Notes: generated by a model not told the origin, from the sequence alone. Shown: positions 1 through 9,032, counted from the first letter of the stretch. The stretch is DNA of 30,768 nucleotides from Myxococcales bacterium (GCA_003153055.1 PMBV01000085.1:1-30768), one strand, 5' to 3'. Made by a program: numbers and translations.

Positions 1-1755
1 GCCCAGCAGTTCCGGCAGCAGTATCAAGACGACACGTTCAGCTCGGCCTCTGGACCCAGGGGGCCGGTCCTCCTCCCGAAGGCTCCGGCGGAGAAGCAGG
101 GCGTAGGCCAGGCCACGCAACCCATCCCCGAGCCGGCGGCCGGAGAAAAGGCCATCGAGGCCAAGAAGCCCGAGGTCGGCTCGGGTCCTCAGGAGCTACC
201 GAAGGACGCCTTCGAGGCCGATGCCAAGCTCGACACCGCGAAGGCCGCGTCTACGGCCGCGCAACAGAAGGCCGATGGTCTCCAGGCGAGGGCGACCGAG
301 CTGGAAGCGAGGCTGAAGGGCGACGACAAGAACGCAGCGACCGATCTGAAGACGGTCAAGGGCGACTTGGCCGAGGCGACGCAGAAACTGCAGAAGGCGA
401 AGGAGGCCGAGAAGGAGGCGACCGACGCAGCGAGCGAAGCCAGGAAAAGCCCAGTCTCGCCGCTGCTCGCCAAGGCAGACGCGGAGCTCTCCCTGGGCAC
501 GAAGTCGGCGTCCGCCGCTGAAAAGGCGTCGCACTTCGTTGGCGCCAACCAGTCATTGAAGGCGGCGGGGGAGCAAATCAAAGCTTCTCCAAAGACTCCA
601 CCGGCGACCCTGCGAGACTACAGCGCGCGTGTCAAGGCGGCGACGGATTTGTACATGTCCGATCCTGACAACATTCGCAACGAGCTCCTCAAGTCCGACA
701 AGGCGCAGGTCAATCAGATCAAGCAAAGCCCGGAGTACAACGCCATTCAAGATGCCGCGGGTCGCGACAAGTTTCTCGACCAGAAGTTCCACAGCTCGTT
801 GGATGACTACCAAGCGAGCCTCGGCGCTCTCAAGCCATACAACCGAGATCTCTATGAAGGCGAGCAGGTCAGGGACTCCGAGCAGAAGAAGGGCTATGCG
901 CAGCAACGGACGGCGGGTGCTGCCGAGATCGTGTTGAACGGCTTCTCTCAGGGCTCAGAGAGAGTCAAGTCGGCGAGCAGCAATGCCGCCTCGGCGACGC
1001 CAAGCCAGGCAGAGAAGGCCACTGGGAATGGGCTCGGCAGCAAGTCGGAGGAACGGAAACTGGCCGGAGAAGCCGACGCATGGCCCGCGTTTGCCGAGGG
1101 CAGTATTCGTGGCACCAATGATCAGGTCGTCAAGCTCCTTGGGGACAAGAATCAGTCCATCAAGGACGCCGCCAAGGATCATCATATCGATGGTCGAGCA
1201 GTCGCCGGGGCCATCTATCTGGAGGGCCGAGCCAACCTCGACTGGACTCCGACGACGGCGCCAAAGGAAATGGCGCGAAGCTCGTTTGCTGGCTTCGGAA
1301 CCCAGCACGAGGCGTCGATGAAGGTCATGCACCCGGAAATGACTGACAGGGAGCTGGCTCAGGCGAAGCTCCATGTTGATCCGTCCATCTCCAACATCGC
1401 GGATCATATGGATGCAAAGGCAAGTGCGAGAGAGAAGCTCTCCGGTGTCTCCGTTCGAAATGATCCGGTGATGCTCGCGGCTGATTACCAACGAAGCGAA
1501 ACTGCGCTGGTCAAGTCGGCGGTCAATCAGTATCGGAATGTCGCACTCGGCAGGGACGTGAACTTCGTGGTCGGTCGAGACGTGGGCCTCGGTGGTCAAG
1601 ACATGGCAACGGGAATTCAGATGATCCAGAACGGCGAATTCAACCGCGTCGTGCATCTGTCGTCTCGGATTTCGCCGGAGCAGTTTGATGCGTTCAAGCC
1701 CGAGAGCCCAGTCTCCACGCCTGGCTACATCTCAAACTACACGATCAGTAAGTAG
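1..1755 (+). CDS. Coiled-coil protein with possible lysozyme-like C-terminal domain (5' end outside window)
   Basis: The reading frame is open from base 1, so the start lies outside the window; 584 residues are visible. The first in-frame ATG (367) is probably not the true start because coding-like Ala/Glu/Lys-rich sequence continues upstream of it. Residues about 60-150 are heptad-like and should form a coiled coil. Residues about 395-500 have the layout of a lysozyme-like domain: a helix with AGAIYLEGR (Glu408 as candidate catalytic acid), then a GFGTQHEAS segment in the place where transglycosylases carry their GIGQ-type motif, then a DPSISNIADHM helix and a LAADYQRSE helix resembling the late AAAYN region. 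This fold call is inference from motif layout; no close family was recognised. The protein could be a secreted peptidoglycan-active effector or a structural surface protein. The next gene starts 177 nt downstream and appears unrelated. Confidence 0.7.
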   Translation, partial: AQQFRQQYQDDTFSSASGPRGPVLLPKAPAEKQGVGQATQPIPEPAAGEKAIEAKKPEVGSGPQELPKDAFEADAKLDTAKAASTAAQQKADGLQARATELEARLKGDDKNAATDLKTVKGDLAEATQKLQKAKEAEKEATDAASEARKSPVSPLLAKADAELSLGTKSASAAEKASHFVGANQSLKAAGEQIKASPKTPPATLRDYSARVKAATDLYMSDPDNIRNELLKSDKAQVNQIKQSPEYNAIQDAAGRDKFLDQKFHSSLDDYQASLGALKPYNRDLYEGEQVRDSEQKKGYAQQRTAGAAEIVLNGFSQGSERVKSASSNAASATPSQAEKATGNGLGSKSEERKLAGEADAWPAFAEGSIRGTNDQVVKLLGDKNQSIKDAAKDHHIDGRAVAGAIYLEGRANLDWTPTTAPKEMARSSFAGFGTQHEASMKVMHPEMTDRELAQAKLHVDPSISNIADHMDAKASAREKLSGVSVRNDPVMLAADYQRSETALVKSAVNQYRNVALGRDVNFVVGRDVGLGGQDMATGIQMIQNGEFNRVVHLSSRISPEQFDAFKPESPVSTPGYISNYTISK

Positions 1756-1801
1756 CTGACCGCCCTGCCGGCGTGGGCCGGGGTGTTGATGATCGCGCTC
1801 G

Positions 1802-1816
1802 GCCTGGGTCCCAGGC
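1802..1816. promoter_or_regulatory. 15-bp perfect palindrome in the leader of the Kce-family gene
   Basis: GCCTGGG-T-CCCAGGC is a perfect 7-bp inverted repeat around one base. It lies in the 177-nt gap between the first gene and the Kce-family gene, 116 nt before that gene's ATG. It could be an operator for a dimeric regulator or a 6-bp hairpin in RNA. There is no T-run after it, so a rho-independent terminator is unlikely. A weaker CCGGC/GCCGG hairpin lies just upstream at 1768-1781. Function is not known. Confidence 0.3.
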
Positions 1817-1920
1817 GTACTACGGCGGCTGAGCCCTCCGAATGCAACCGGCGGCGGCGCGAGAGGAAGACGCGGATCGACTTGCGAATCAGTGGCGAGC
1901 CTGGCATCGCTCGTGGGGAA

Positions 1921-1928
1921 AGAGGAGG
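1921..1928 (+). promoter_or_regulatory. Ribosome binding site that fixes the start of the Kce-family gene
   Basis: AGAGGAGG ends 4 nt before the ATG at 1933. It decides against the upstream in-frame ATG at 1783, whose extra 50 codons are Arg-rich and look non-coding. Confidence 0.75.
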
Positions 1929-1932
1929 CCCC

Positions 1933-2808
1933 ATGGCACAGACCAAGGCCGTGCTGACGTGCGCGCTCACCGGGGTGTTGACCGATCCCTCGCAGCACCC
2001 CGTGCCGGTGACCCCCGAGCAGCTGGCTCAGGAGGCCCGCCGAGCCCGCGACGCTGGAGCGGCGGTGGTGCACGTGCACTTCCGCAACCAGGAGCCAGGT
2101 CTGGGCCGGCTTCCCACCTGGGATCCACTGGTGGCCGAGGCCACCTGCCAGGCCATTTTGGCCGAGGTGCCCGACCTCATCATCAACATGTCGACCGGCG
2201 TGGTGGGCCCGGATCTGAGCGGGCCCTTGGCCTGTCTCGAGCGCGTCAAGCCCCCCCTGGCGGCCCTCAACGCCGGGTCGCTCAACTACTTGAAGCTCCG
2301 CTCCAACCACGACTGGGCCTGGCCGCCGATGCTGTTCGACAACCCGGTCGAGAAGATCGAAGCCTTCGAGAAGGTGATGAAGGCGCTGGGGGTGGTGCCC
2401 GAGTGCGAGTGCTTCGACACCGGCATCGTGCGCAGCGTGGCGATGTTCGCCAAACGGGGCATGGTGCCCAACCCGCCGCACCTCTCCCTGGTGATGGGCG
2501 TCGACTCCGGCATGCCCAATCGGCCTGCCTGGCTCCCGCTGCTCCTCGCCGAGATGCTGCCCTGCACCCACTGGCAGGTCATCGGCATCGGCCGGGAGGA
2601 AGTCTGGCCGCTCCATCGAGCCTGTGCCGAGCTCGGCGGCGACTTGAGGACCGGCCTCGAGGACACCTTCTACCTGCCAGATGGGACCAAGGCGACGAGC
2701 AACGGGCAGCTCGTCGAGGCCCTGGCCACCATCGCCACGGAGGCTGGGCGCGCCATCGCCAGCCCGGCCGAGGCGAGGCGCATTCTGGGGCTCCGAGCCG
2801 AGGGCTGA
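1933..2808 (+). CDS. Beta-keto acid cleavage enzyme (BKACE / Kce family)
   Basis: The 291-aa product matches the 3-keto-5-aminohexanoate cleavage enzyme family (DUF849), zinc-dependent TIM-barrel enzymes that condense a beta-keto acid with acetyl-CoA to give acetoacetate and a CoA ester. Visible signatures are the N-terminal VLTCALTG strand, the zinc pair in VVHVHFR (His47, His49), the INMSTG strand (about 80-85), and RTGLEDTFYL, where Arg239, Glu243 and Asp244 correspond to the Arg226/Glu230/Asp231 set of characterised Kce. SN near residue 255 and a C-terminal ARRILGL helix are also typical. Length is normal for the family. The substrate cannot be read from sequence: the family covers many beta-keto acids, and no lysine-fermentation genes are nearby, so a lysine-degradation role is not supported. 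It stands alone, with 130 nt to the kinase gene. Confidence 0.9.
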   Translation: MAQTKAVLTCALTGVLTDPSQHPVPVTPEQLAQEARRARDAGAAVVHVHFRNQEPGLGRLPTWDPLVAEATCQAILAEVPDLIINMSTGVVGPDLSGPLACLERVKPPLAALNAGSLNYLKLRSNHDWAWPPMLFDNPVEKIEAFEKVMKALGVVPECECFDTGIVRSVAMFAKRGMVPNPPHLSLVMGVDSGMPNRPAWLPLLLAEMLPCTHWQVIGIGREEVWPLHRACAELGGDLRTGLEDTFYLPDGTKATSNGQLVEALATIATEAGRAIASPAEARRILGLRAEG

Positions 2809-2938
2809 CCACCTGGGTGGGACACCTTCGACCCTCGCCGGGGGGCGTGTCGCCACGCATCGTCCCCGCGCGTCAGGAGGTGCGCTCCATCATTCGGATT
2901 TGACCCCGTGGGCGCGCGCTGTGACATTGATTCACGAA

Positions 2939-5026
2939 ATGTCCGACATGGTGCGACGAACCAGCAGCCTGGCCGCGGCGGTCGCCGTGGTGGTGGCAGC
3001 CCTCCTGTGGGGGCAACATCACGCGCAGAACGTCCAAGAAGCGGCGGTGGCGAGGGCCCGCGGCGCGGCTCATGATGCCCTGTCCAAGGCCGCCGACGTG
3101 GTGGCCGAGGCGCCCGCGCAGGTCGCTCAGCAGGCCGCCTCACTCGCCGCCCTCGACGGCATGGAGCTGATGATGCCTGCGGCCAACACGGCCGACGGAG
3201 ACGCGTTCGACGCCTGGCTCAAGACGCTGCAAGGCAACCTCGAGGAGGAAGACTGGACCCAGAATTGGCGAGACCTCGGGGTGCTCGGCTTCGCGCTCGG
3301 CGGTCGGGTGGTGTACGCGGCTCAGGCGCGAGACGAGGTCGCCGCCCTCGTGGGTCCGCTGCTCCCGGCGGCCGAGACCACCGGCCGGGCCAGCGGCCTG
3401 GGCACGCTCAAGGGCAGGGTGATGCTCCTCGGCCTGGGGCGGCTCGAGACCCGAGGGCCGCGGCAAGAACGCGGCGTCGTGCTGTTGTTATCTCCGCTGG
3501 CGAGGCGCCTCGACGGCATCGCCAAGCGCGCGGGTGCGACGGTCACGCTCTTCGAGGAGCCTGGCGATGTCTCCGCCGGCGATGCCCGAGAGGTCGCGCG
3601 GCTCCAGGCCGTCGCCCACTCGGCGAACCCCGAGGCAGACCCCTGCTGCGCGTTTCACCCCCTGGTGAACGGGGCGAAGCTCGGCGTGTGGGTCGACCCC
3701 GAGGTGCTGCTGGCTCCGGCCGAGGCCGCGGGCAAGCGAGACTTGGGCGTGGCGGCCATCGTCGGGTTGCTCTTGGGAGGCGCGGCCCTCGTGCTCGGGT
3801 TCCGCCGGAGCTCCGGCCACGAGCAGAGCCAGCTCCTCAAGGAGACGACCGCCGAGCTCGCCCGTTCGCGCGAGGAGCTCCAGCGCCTCTCCCAGCGCAT
3901 CTCGGGCCCCCCGACGGCCGTCGCTCCGTCGAGCACCTCGCTCCCCCACGATCTCGAGCCTCGAAGCGGCTCCGGCTCACGACGCGCCTCGGGCTCGCTC
4001 AGGGCGACGCCCATGCCAATGCAGACGGAGATCGGCTCCATCGAGCGCACCTCCGCTTCCATCACCCCGTCGCGGTACCAGGAGCTCGTACCCCTGGGTG
4101 AGGGTGGCATGGCCCGGGTCTCGGTGGCCGAGGTCACCGGCGCCGAGGGCTTTCGACGCCTCTTCGTCGTCAAGCGCTTGCGACCCGAGCTGGCCAACAA
4201 CAGCGAGATCGTCAGCCAGTTCATCGACGAGGCCAGACTCGGCGCATCGCTGGTGCACTCCAACATCATCCCGGTGTTCGACTTCGGCCGAGACGGTGAG
4301 GGGTACTACCTCGCCCAGGAGTACATCCTCGGGCGCGACGTCGACGCGGTGGTGCACGCCTCGAAGGCCAAGCGAGGCAAGCCGCTCGAGACCTCTGTCG
4401 TCCTCTACCTCGCCCAGGAGGCGCTCCAGGCGCTCTCGTACGCGCATGGGCGGCACAGCGAGTCGGGGCGGCCGCTGGGGCTGGTGCACCGCGATGTCTC
4501 GCCCAACAACCTCCTCATCTCGGCTCGCGGCGAGGTGAAGCTCCTCGACTTCGGCATCGTCAAGAGCGAGCAGCGGCTCACCAAGACGCAGGCCGGCGTG
4601 GTGAAGGGCAACCTGTACTTCATGTCGCCCGAGCAGGCCCGCGCGCGGGAGGTCGACGCTCGGAGCGATCTGTTCTCCCTCGGCCTGGTCCTGTACGCGG
4701 CCGCCGTCGGGGCCCCAATGTACAAGGGGAAGACGAGCTTCGAGCTGTTGTCCCGTGCGGGCATCGGCCCCACCGAGGAGGATCTCCAGCGGGTGGCGGC
4801 CCTCGAGGCGCCGCTGGGCGGGCTGATCGCCCGGGCCATCGCCGTCGATCCGAAGGCCCGGTTCCATGACGCCGACGAGTTCGCTCGCGCGGTCGCCGGC
4901 GCGGCCCACGGTGCCATCGCCACCTCGGCCGACGCCCAGCTGTTGATGGACTGGTTGTTCCGCGACGAGCTGGCGGCGGAGTCGAACCGCCTCATTCGGA
5001 ACACCGCGGTCGGCCTCGACCAGTGA
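2939..5026 (+). CDS. Receptor-type serine/threonine protein kinase with N-terminal extracytoplasmic sensor
   Basis: The product is about 695 aa. A transmembrane helix (residues about 10-25, SSLAAAVAVVVAALLWG) is followed by a 240-residue presumed periplasmic domain, a second transmembrane helix (about 268-290), a short coiled coil with a Ser/Pro-rich linker, and a C-terminal kinase domain (about 378-650). The domain has a glycine loop GEGGMA (about 386), catalytic Lys412 in VVKRL, HRDVSPNN (His517-Asp519), DFG (Asp537) and SPEQ, so it should be active. Most myxobacterial PknB-like kinases place the kinase first; here the sensor comes first, as in chemoreceptors. The sensor resembles a Cache-like or dCACHE-like double-helix ligand-binding domain only in layout. 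It contains a Cys-Cys pair in DPCCAFHP. The start is uncertain: GTG 2921, ATG 2939 and ATG 2948 all lack a clear ribosome binding site. Targets are unknown. Confidence 0.88.
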   Translation: MSDMVRRTSSLAAAVAVVVAALLWGQHHAQNVQEAAVARARGAAHDALSKAADVVAEAPAQVAQQAASLAALDGMELMMPAANTADGDAFDAWLKTLQGNLEEEDWTQNWRDLGVLGFALGGRVVYAAQARDEVAALVGPLLPAAETTGRASGLGTLKGRVMLLGLGRLETRGPRQERGVVLLLSPLARRLDGIAKRAGATVTLFEEPGDVSAGDAREVARLQAVAHSANPEADPCCAFHPLVNGAKLGVWVDPEVLLAPAEAAGKRDLGVAAIVGLLLGGAALVLGFRRSSGHEQSQLLKETTAELARSREELQRLSQRISGPPTAVAPSSTSLPHDLEPRSGSGSRRASGSLRATPMPMQTEIGSIERTSASITPSRYQELVPLGEGGMARVSVAEVTGAEGFRRLFVVKRLRPELANNSEIVSQFIDEARLGASLVHSNIIPVFDFGRDGEGYYLAQEYILGRDVDAVVHASKAKRGKPLETSVVLYLAQEALQALSYAHGRHSESGRPLGLVHRDVSPNNLLISARGEVKLLDFGIVKSEQRLTKTQAGVVKGNLYFMSPEQARAREVDARSDLFSLGLVLYAAAVGAPMYKGKTSFELLSRAGIGPTEEDLQRVAALEAPLGGLIARAIAVDPKARFHDADEFARAVAGAAHGAIATSADAQLLMDWLFRDELAAESNRLIRNTAVGLDQ

Positions 5027-5060
5027 GGCGCGCGCGTGGCCTCGCCGTTAGTCCTCCTTC

Positions 5061-5606
5061 ATGGCCTCGGAGCACTTCGAGCGCGCGCTCGCGCAAGGGC
5101 GAGCATGCTTTGAACGACACGAGTGGCTGGCCGCCCACGACGCGTGGGAAGAAGGCTGGCGATTGACGGAAGGTGACGAGCGCTTGATCCTTCAGGCGCT
5201 GGCCCTCTGGGCCGCGGCCGCCTCCCAACACCTCCACGCGCACCAAGACGCGGCCCAGCGGCTCCTGTTGCGCTCGCTCGAGCAGATGAGCCAGGCACGG
5301 GGTGGCTTCACCGAGCTGGCCGACAGCCTCAACGACGCCCTGGTGGGGAGCCTCGAGGCCCTGAGCCTCCCGTGGACGCCCCTGAGCCACCGCTGGCCCG
5401 AGGAGCCCACCGAGGCGCCGGGCTTCGTCGAGCTGGAGCATCGCGATCGCTGTCCGTATTGCGGTGAGCCGGTGCTCCTCTCGGTGGCCGCCGAGGATTC
5501 GCAGTCAGCCCAGTACGTGGAGGACTGCCCGGTGTGTTGTCGCCCGTGGGACGTCACCGTTCACCAGGGCCTGGTGAAGCTGGGCCGGGACGACACGCCG
5601 AGCTGA
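5061..5606 (+). CDS. DUF309-CPXCG fusion protein
   Basis: The 181-aa product joins two small families. Residues about 1-95 match the all-helical DUF309 family (ALAQGRACFERHEWLAAHD, then WEEGW and a second helix pair around LQALALWAAAASQH). Residues about 125-175 match the CPXCG zinc-ribbon family: CPYCGEP (Cys131, Cys134), then the typical YVEDCPVCCRPWDVTV with Cys156, Cys159 and Cys160. The four-cysteine arrangement should bind one zinc. Neither family has a well-defined function; DUF309 proteins are small cytoplasmic helical proteins and CPXCG proteins are short stand-alone ribbons. The gene begins 34 nt after the kinase stop and may be cotranscribed with it. It ends 12 nt from the stop of the convergent FG-GAP gene. 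No good Shine-Dalgarno is seen, but the N-terminus fits DUF309 well. Confidence 0.82.
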   Translation: MASEHFERALAQGRACFERHEWLAAHDAWEEGWRLTEGDERLILQALALWAAAASQHLHAHQDAAQRLLLRSLEQMSQARGGFTELADSLNDALVGSLEALSLPWTPLSHRWPEEPTEAPGFVELEHRDRCPYCGEPVLLSVAAEDSQSAQYVEDCPVCCRPWDVTVHQGLVKLGRDDTPS

Positions 5607-5618
5607 GCGTGGTGAAGC

Positions 5619-8600
5619 TCAGGGGCAATGGTTGGGCCACGCGACGGCCGACCACTCCCCGATGGCTCGAGGGAACAGCACGTCTGCCTGGCCGTCGCCG
5701 TCGACGTCGACCAGCGCCACGGACTCATCGAAGGGGTCGACGCCCATGCCCCGCGGCGGCCCGAGGCGTCCGGTGCCGTCACCGAAGTAGATGAAGACCG
5801 AGGGCGCGCTCCATGGCAGACCGTCGGGAGGCGCGATGCCGACCGCCACGTCGAGGGCCCCGTCGCCGTCGAGATCGCCCGCCGCGAGGGTCGAGCGCGG
5901 CCCCGAGCGAGCGGGGAGTCGCCGCAGCTCGAGGGCTTCGCCGGCCGCCCGCCAGATGAGCAGGAGATCGCCGGCGGGCCCAGTCAGTACGGCGACGAGC
6001 TCCGAGGCCCCGTCGTGGTCGAGGTCGACCGCCAGGAGCGCTGGCCTGGTGCCGCAGCCGTCGTTCGTCGCTCCCTTCAGCGAGTAGCCCGGAGGGAGCA
6101 CGATCTCCGAAGACCGCGTGGCGAACACCACCGCGAGGACGCGCGTCGAGGGCTCCGAGGTGGTCTCGAAGACCACGTCGTCTCGATGGTCACCGTCGAA
6201 GTCGGCGACCAGGCCAGGGCCCTCGGCGAAGAGCCCGATGGGCTGATCCTCCGTGAAGCCGCCCGCTCCGTCGTTGAGGAAGGGCACAACCCCTTGGGGT
6301 CCCTCGCACAGCACGTCTGGGCCATTGACGCCGTCCCAGTCGAGCAGGCCCCTGAACGACCCACCCCCGACGCAGGTGGCGCTCACCGACGGAGAGAAGG
6401 TCCCGTCGCCGGCCCCCAGGGCGATCGCCACGTGAGCTCCCGTCGTCTCGCAGGCCACCTCGGCCACCAGATCCATGACACCGTCGCCGTCGACGTCACC
6501 CAGCGCGCGAAGGGCTTCACCCGAGCCCCCGTCAGCCAGGGGCACGCTGCCGAAGAGATTCGTCGAATCCTTCCACCCACCGTCTGGCTGGCTCATGGTG
6601 ACGCCGAACAGCCCCACCACGTCGGGCACAGCGTCGCCGTTGAGCGGCGCCTGGCCCACCACGGCTCCGGCTCGAAAGGCGCTCCCCATTCTTCGAGGCA
6701 GGTGCGCCGACGCGAGGCGGAGGACCTCGACGGTCGAGCCGACGATCCGCGCCACCTGAGGGCCACCGAGCCCGTCGACGGCCGCCGCTCCGAAGAAGGC
6801 GAGGCTCGGAGGCCTCGTGACTGGGCCGCCGCCAGTGCCGTCTTGAACGTCGGGCAGGAGATCCTCCGAGGTGCTGGAGAAGCCCCCCGAAGTACCGACG
6901 AAGCGATCGAGGCCCAGATCGCGCCCGGCCACGAGGAGGTCAGCGAGCCCGTGCCCGGTGGTGTCCAGCACCGCCACCGGGCGGCCATCGGCCTGCGCGT
7001 CGGCGACCAGCGGCGACGAGGTGACCGTGAAGCCACAGCCGGCCTGGGCGAGGAGCACCTTCACCAGGGAACCAGCGCTCCGGGAGACGACGTCGGTGCG
7101 GTGGTCACCGTTGACGTCGGCCTCGAGCTGCGTGGCCAGCGGCCCGCCGAGGTCATGGGGCTGATCGACCCGTGCTCCCAGACCAGACGGAGAGCCCTTG
7201 AACACCGAGACCACGCTGGGGCCGATGGAGATGACGTCCCTCACGCCGTCGCCATCGCAGTCTTCCACCAGCAGGTGCCCCGCGCCGCCATCGGCCAGGG
7301 CATGCGAGCTCGCTGGCGCGAAGCCGCCTCCGGACTGGGCGGTGCGGACGATCAGCGCGTTCGACTGGGCCGACGCCACCACCAGGTCGGCTCTTCCGTC
7401 TCCGTCGGTATCGGCGACCACCGCCAGCTCGATGCCGTCGACGAGGGCCACTGACTCGAGCACGCCGAGGCCTCCGTCGATGGCCCCGATGACGTACGCC
7501 TGAGTCGTGTCGAAGCCGACCAGCTCCGTCACGCCATCGCCCCTGAGGTCGCCCGCGCGAAGCGCCATGAAGACCGGGCCAGCCCCTCGCCCGCGGAGCT
7601 CGAGGGCGTGGCTCGAAGGCACGGCGCCGACAATCACCAGGCCCCCGGTGCCCGGCACTGGCAGCAGGAGCTCGGCCAGACCGTCGCCGTCGAAGTCCAC
7701 CAGGTCGCCGCCCCGAATTCGCTGGCCCCAGCTCCCCAGGGGCTCCTGGTACACGAAGGGCAGGGAGAGGCTCGCCGAGGCCAGACAGCCGACCGGGGGC
7801 CGCGGGCGGGGCCGGCACGTCTGCAATGCCGGGAGTTGGTGAACGGGCACGATGCAGTCTTCAGCTACGGAGCAGTCGATGGCGCCCTGGCAGGCGCGCT
7901 CACAGGCCCCCACCGAGCTGTCGGCCCCCACGCACAGCCACCCGCTCACGCACCTCGCGGACGTGTCTGGCCGGGTCGCGACCGTGCTGCAGACCTCGCT
8001 CGAGGTCCCTGGCAGCACGCAGAGCAGGCCGCGGCTCAGCGTAGGCGTGCAGGTGCCGTCACCCGGGGAGGACAGCGTGCACTGGTCTCCCGGGAGCGCG
8101 CCATCGGTGCAGAGCCTGGGCTGACAGGTGCCCGTCAGGCAGCGGTGCGTGGGGAAGGTGCATTGCTCGTCGCCCTGGCAGACCCCACCTTCGCCTACTG
8201 GAGGCCAGCTCCCCGGGTTGAAGTCGATGCACGTATCGGGGACTCCGTCGGCGGTGGTGTCGACGCAGCTCATGCTCCCCGGACACGAGGACGTCGCGCA
8301 CGAGAGGGCGCACATTCGCACCCCGGAGCCGGAGGGACACAGGGGGTCGCCCACGCCCGCGTAGCCGAAGGCACAGCCCCGGTCCGTGCGGCAGCCGACG
8401 CTGCAGGAGCCCGTGCCTCCAGAGCTCGACGCGTACGAGGTGCACCGGAAGGGGCTGGGGCAGGGGTTGAGCGCATCGCAGAAGCGCCCGAGCTCGCTCA
8501 CCGTGTAGCCCGGGAGAATGGAGGCGGAGTCGCAGAGGCCCGAGCCGACGCACGCGGTGATCACCGACTCGCCCGTCACCCCACTCGAGGCCTGGGTCAC

Positions 8601-9032
8601 CACTCCCACGCCGGAGACCGTGGCGGTTCCCTCGGCGCTCCAGGTGATGGGGCCACCGTCGAGCCACGGGCTCACCACCGCCGAGAGCGCGAGCGACTGC
8701 CCCGGGCCCAACGAGGCGACCGAGGGGACAATCCGAAGGAAGGCTCCCGCGTCGAGGCGTGCGCCTGCGTCTACCCCGGCGTCGGTGGTGGTGGTGGTGC
8801 CTCCGTCACCTGGGCCGCAGACGCCACCGTCGCAAACCTCGCTGGCGCCACACGCGCCACAGGTGGCCCCGTTCGCACCGCAAGCCGCCGTCTCGGTGCC
8901 GTCCAGACAGACACTGCCCTGACAGCAGCCCCCGCAGTTCGCTGGCCCGCATGTGGGCTGGGAAGGCCCGCAGCCGGCGATTGCCAGCATCACCCCCACC
9001 GCAGCGCCGATGCCTCGTCGCGCTCGTGCCAT
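5619..9032 (-). CDS. Secreted FG-GAP/VCBS-repeat lipoprotein with Cys-rich N-terminus
   Basis: The 1137-aa product starts at the ATG preceded by GAGGGAAG. A charged N-terminus (MARARRGIGAAVGVMLAIAGC) ends in a lipobox, so it should be lipidated on the Cys at about 20 and exported to the outer membrane. Residues about 20-75 are Cys-rich (CGPANCGGCCQGSVC and CGACGASEVCDGGVC), followed by a Ser/Thr/Gly linker, a Big2/Ig-like segment (about 95-160), a second Cys-rich region with EGF-like spacing (about 165-410), and then about twelve FG-GAP/VCBS repeats (about 440-1135) of the DxDGDGxxDL type, such as DFDGDGLAELL, DVDGDGVMDLV and DLDGDGALDVA. These calcium-binding repeats form integrin-alpha-like beta-propellers. 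It is the last gene of the oxidase/SCO/cytochrome run, 23 nt after the cytochrome stop. Role is probably surface binding or scaffolding; substrate unknown. Confidence 0.85.
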   Translation of the reverse strand: MARARRGIGAAVGVMLAIAGCGPSQPTCGPANCGGCCQGSVCLDGTETAACGANGATCGACGASEVCDGGVCGPGDGGTTTTTDAGVDAGARLDAGAFLRIVPSVASLGPGQSLALSAVVSPWLDGGPITWSAEGTATVSGVGVVTQASSGVTGESVITACVGSGLCDSASILPGYTVSELGRFCDALNPCPSPFRCTSYASSSGGTGSCSVGCRTDRGCAFGYAGVGDPLCPSGSGVRMCALSCATSSCPGSMSCVDTTADGVPDTCIDFNPGSWPPVGEGGVCQGDEQCTFPTHRCLTGTCQPRLCTDGALPGDQCTLSSPGDGTCTPTLSRGLLCVLPGTSSEVCSTVATRPDTSARCVSGWLCVGADSSVGACERACQGAIDCSVAEDCIVPVHQLPALQTCRPRPRPPVGCLASASLSLPFVYQEPLGSWGQRIRGGDLVDFDGDGLAELLLPVPGTGGLVIVGAVPSSHALELRGRGAGPVFMALRAGDLRGDGVTELVGFDTTQAYVIGAIDGGLGVLESVALVDGIELAVVADTDGDGRADLVVASAQSNALIVRTAQSGGGFAPASSHALADGGAGHLLVEDCDGDGVRDVISIGPSVVSVFKGSPSGLGARVDQPHDLGGPLATQLEADVNGDHRTDVVSRSAGSLVKVLLAQAGCGFTVTSSPLVADAQADGRPVAVLDTTGHGLADLLVAGRDLGLDRFVGTSGGFSSTSEDLLPDVQDGTGGGPVTRPPSLAFFGAAAVDGLGGPQVARIVGSTVEVLRLASAHLPRRMGSAFRAGAVVGQAPLNGDAVPDVVGLFGVTMSQPDGGWKDSTNLFGSVPLADGGSGEALRALGDVDGDGVMDLVAEVACETTGAHVAIALGAGDGTFSPSVSATCVGGGSFRGLLDWDGVNGPDVLCEGPQGVVPFLNDGAGGFTEDQPIGLFAEGPGLVADFDGDHRDDVVFETTSEPSTRVLAVVFATRSSEIVLPPGYSLKGATNDGCGTRPALLAVDLDHDGASELVAVLTGPAGDLLLIWRAAGEALELRRLPARSGPRSTLAAGDLDGDGALDVAVGIAPPDGLPWSAPSVFIYFGDGTGRLGPPRGMGVDPFDESVALVDVDGDGQADVLFPRAIGEWSAVAWPNHCP

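Noticed and set aside
1..1755. Left-edge protein as cargo of the injection system
   Set aside because: It is on the other strand, 14 kb away, with unrelated genes between, and its N-terminus, where a cargo marker would be, is not in the window.
1783..1932. Upstream ATG for the Kce-family protein
   Set aside because: The strong AGAGGAGG lies before ATG 1933, and the added residues do not resemble the family.
2881..2904. Seven-codon GTG leader peptide after AGGAGGT before the kinase gene
   Set aside because: The GTG overlaps the Shine-Dalgarno-like sequence itself, so it cannot use it; no attenuation structure is visible.
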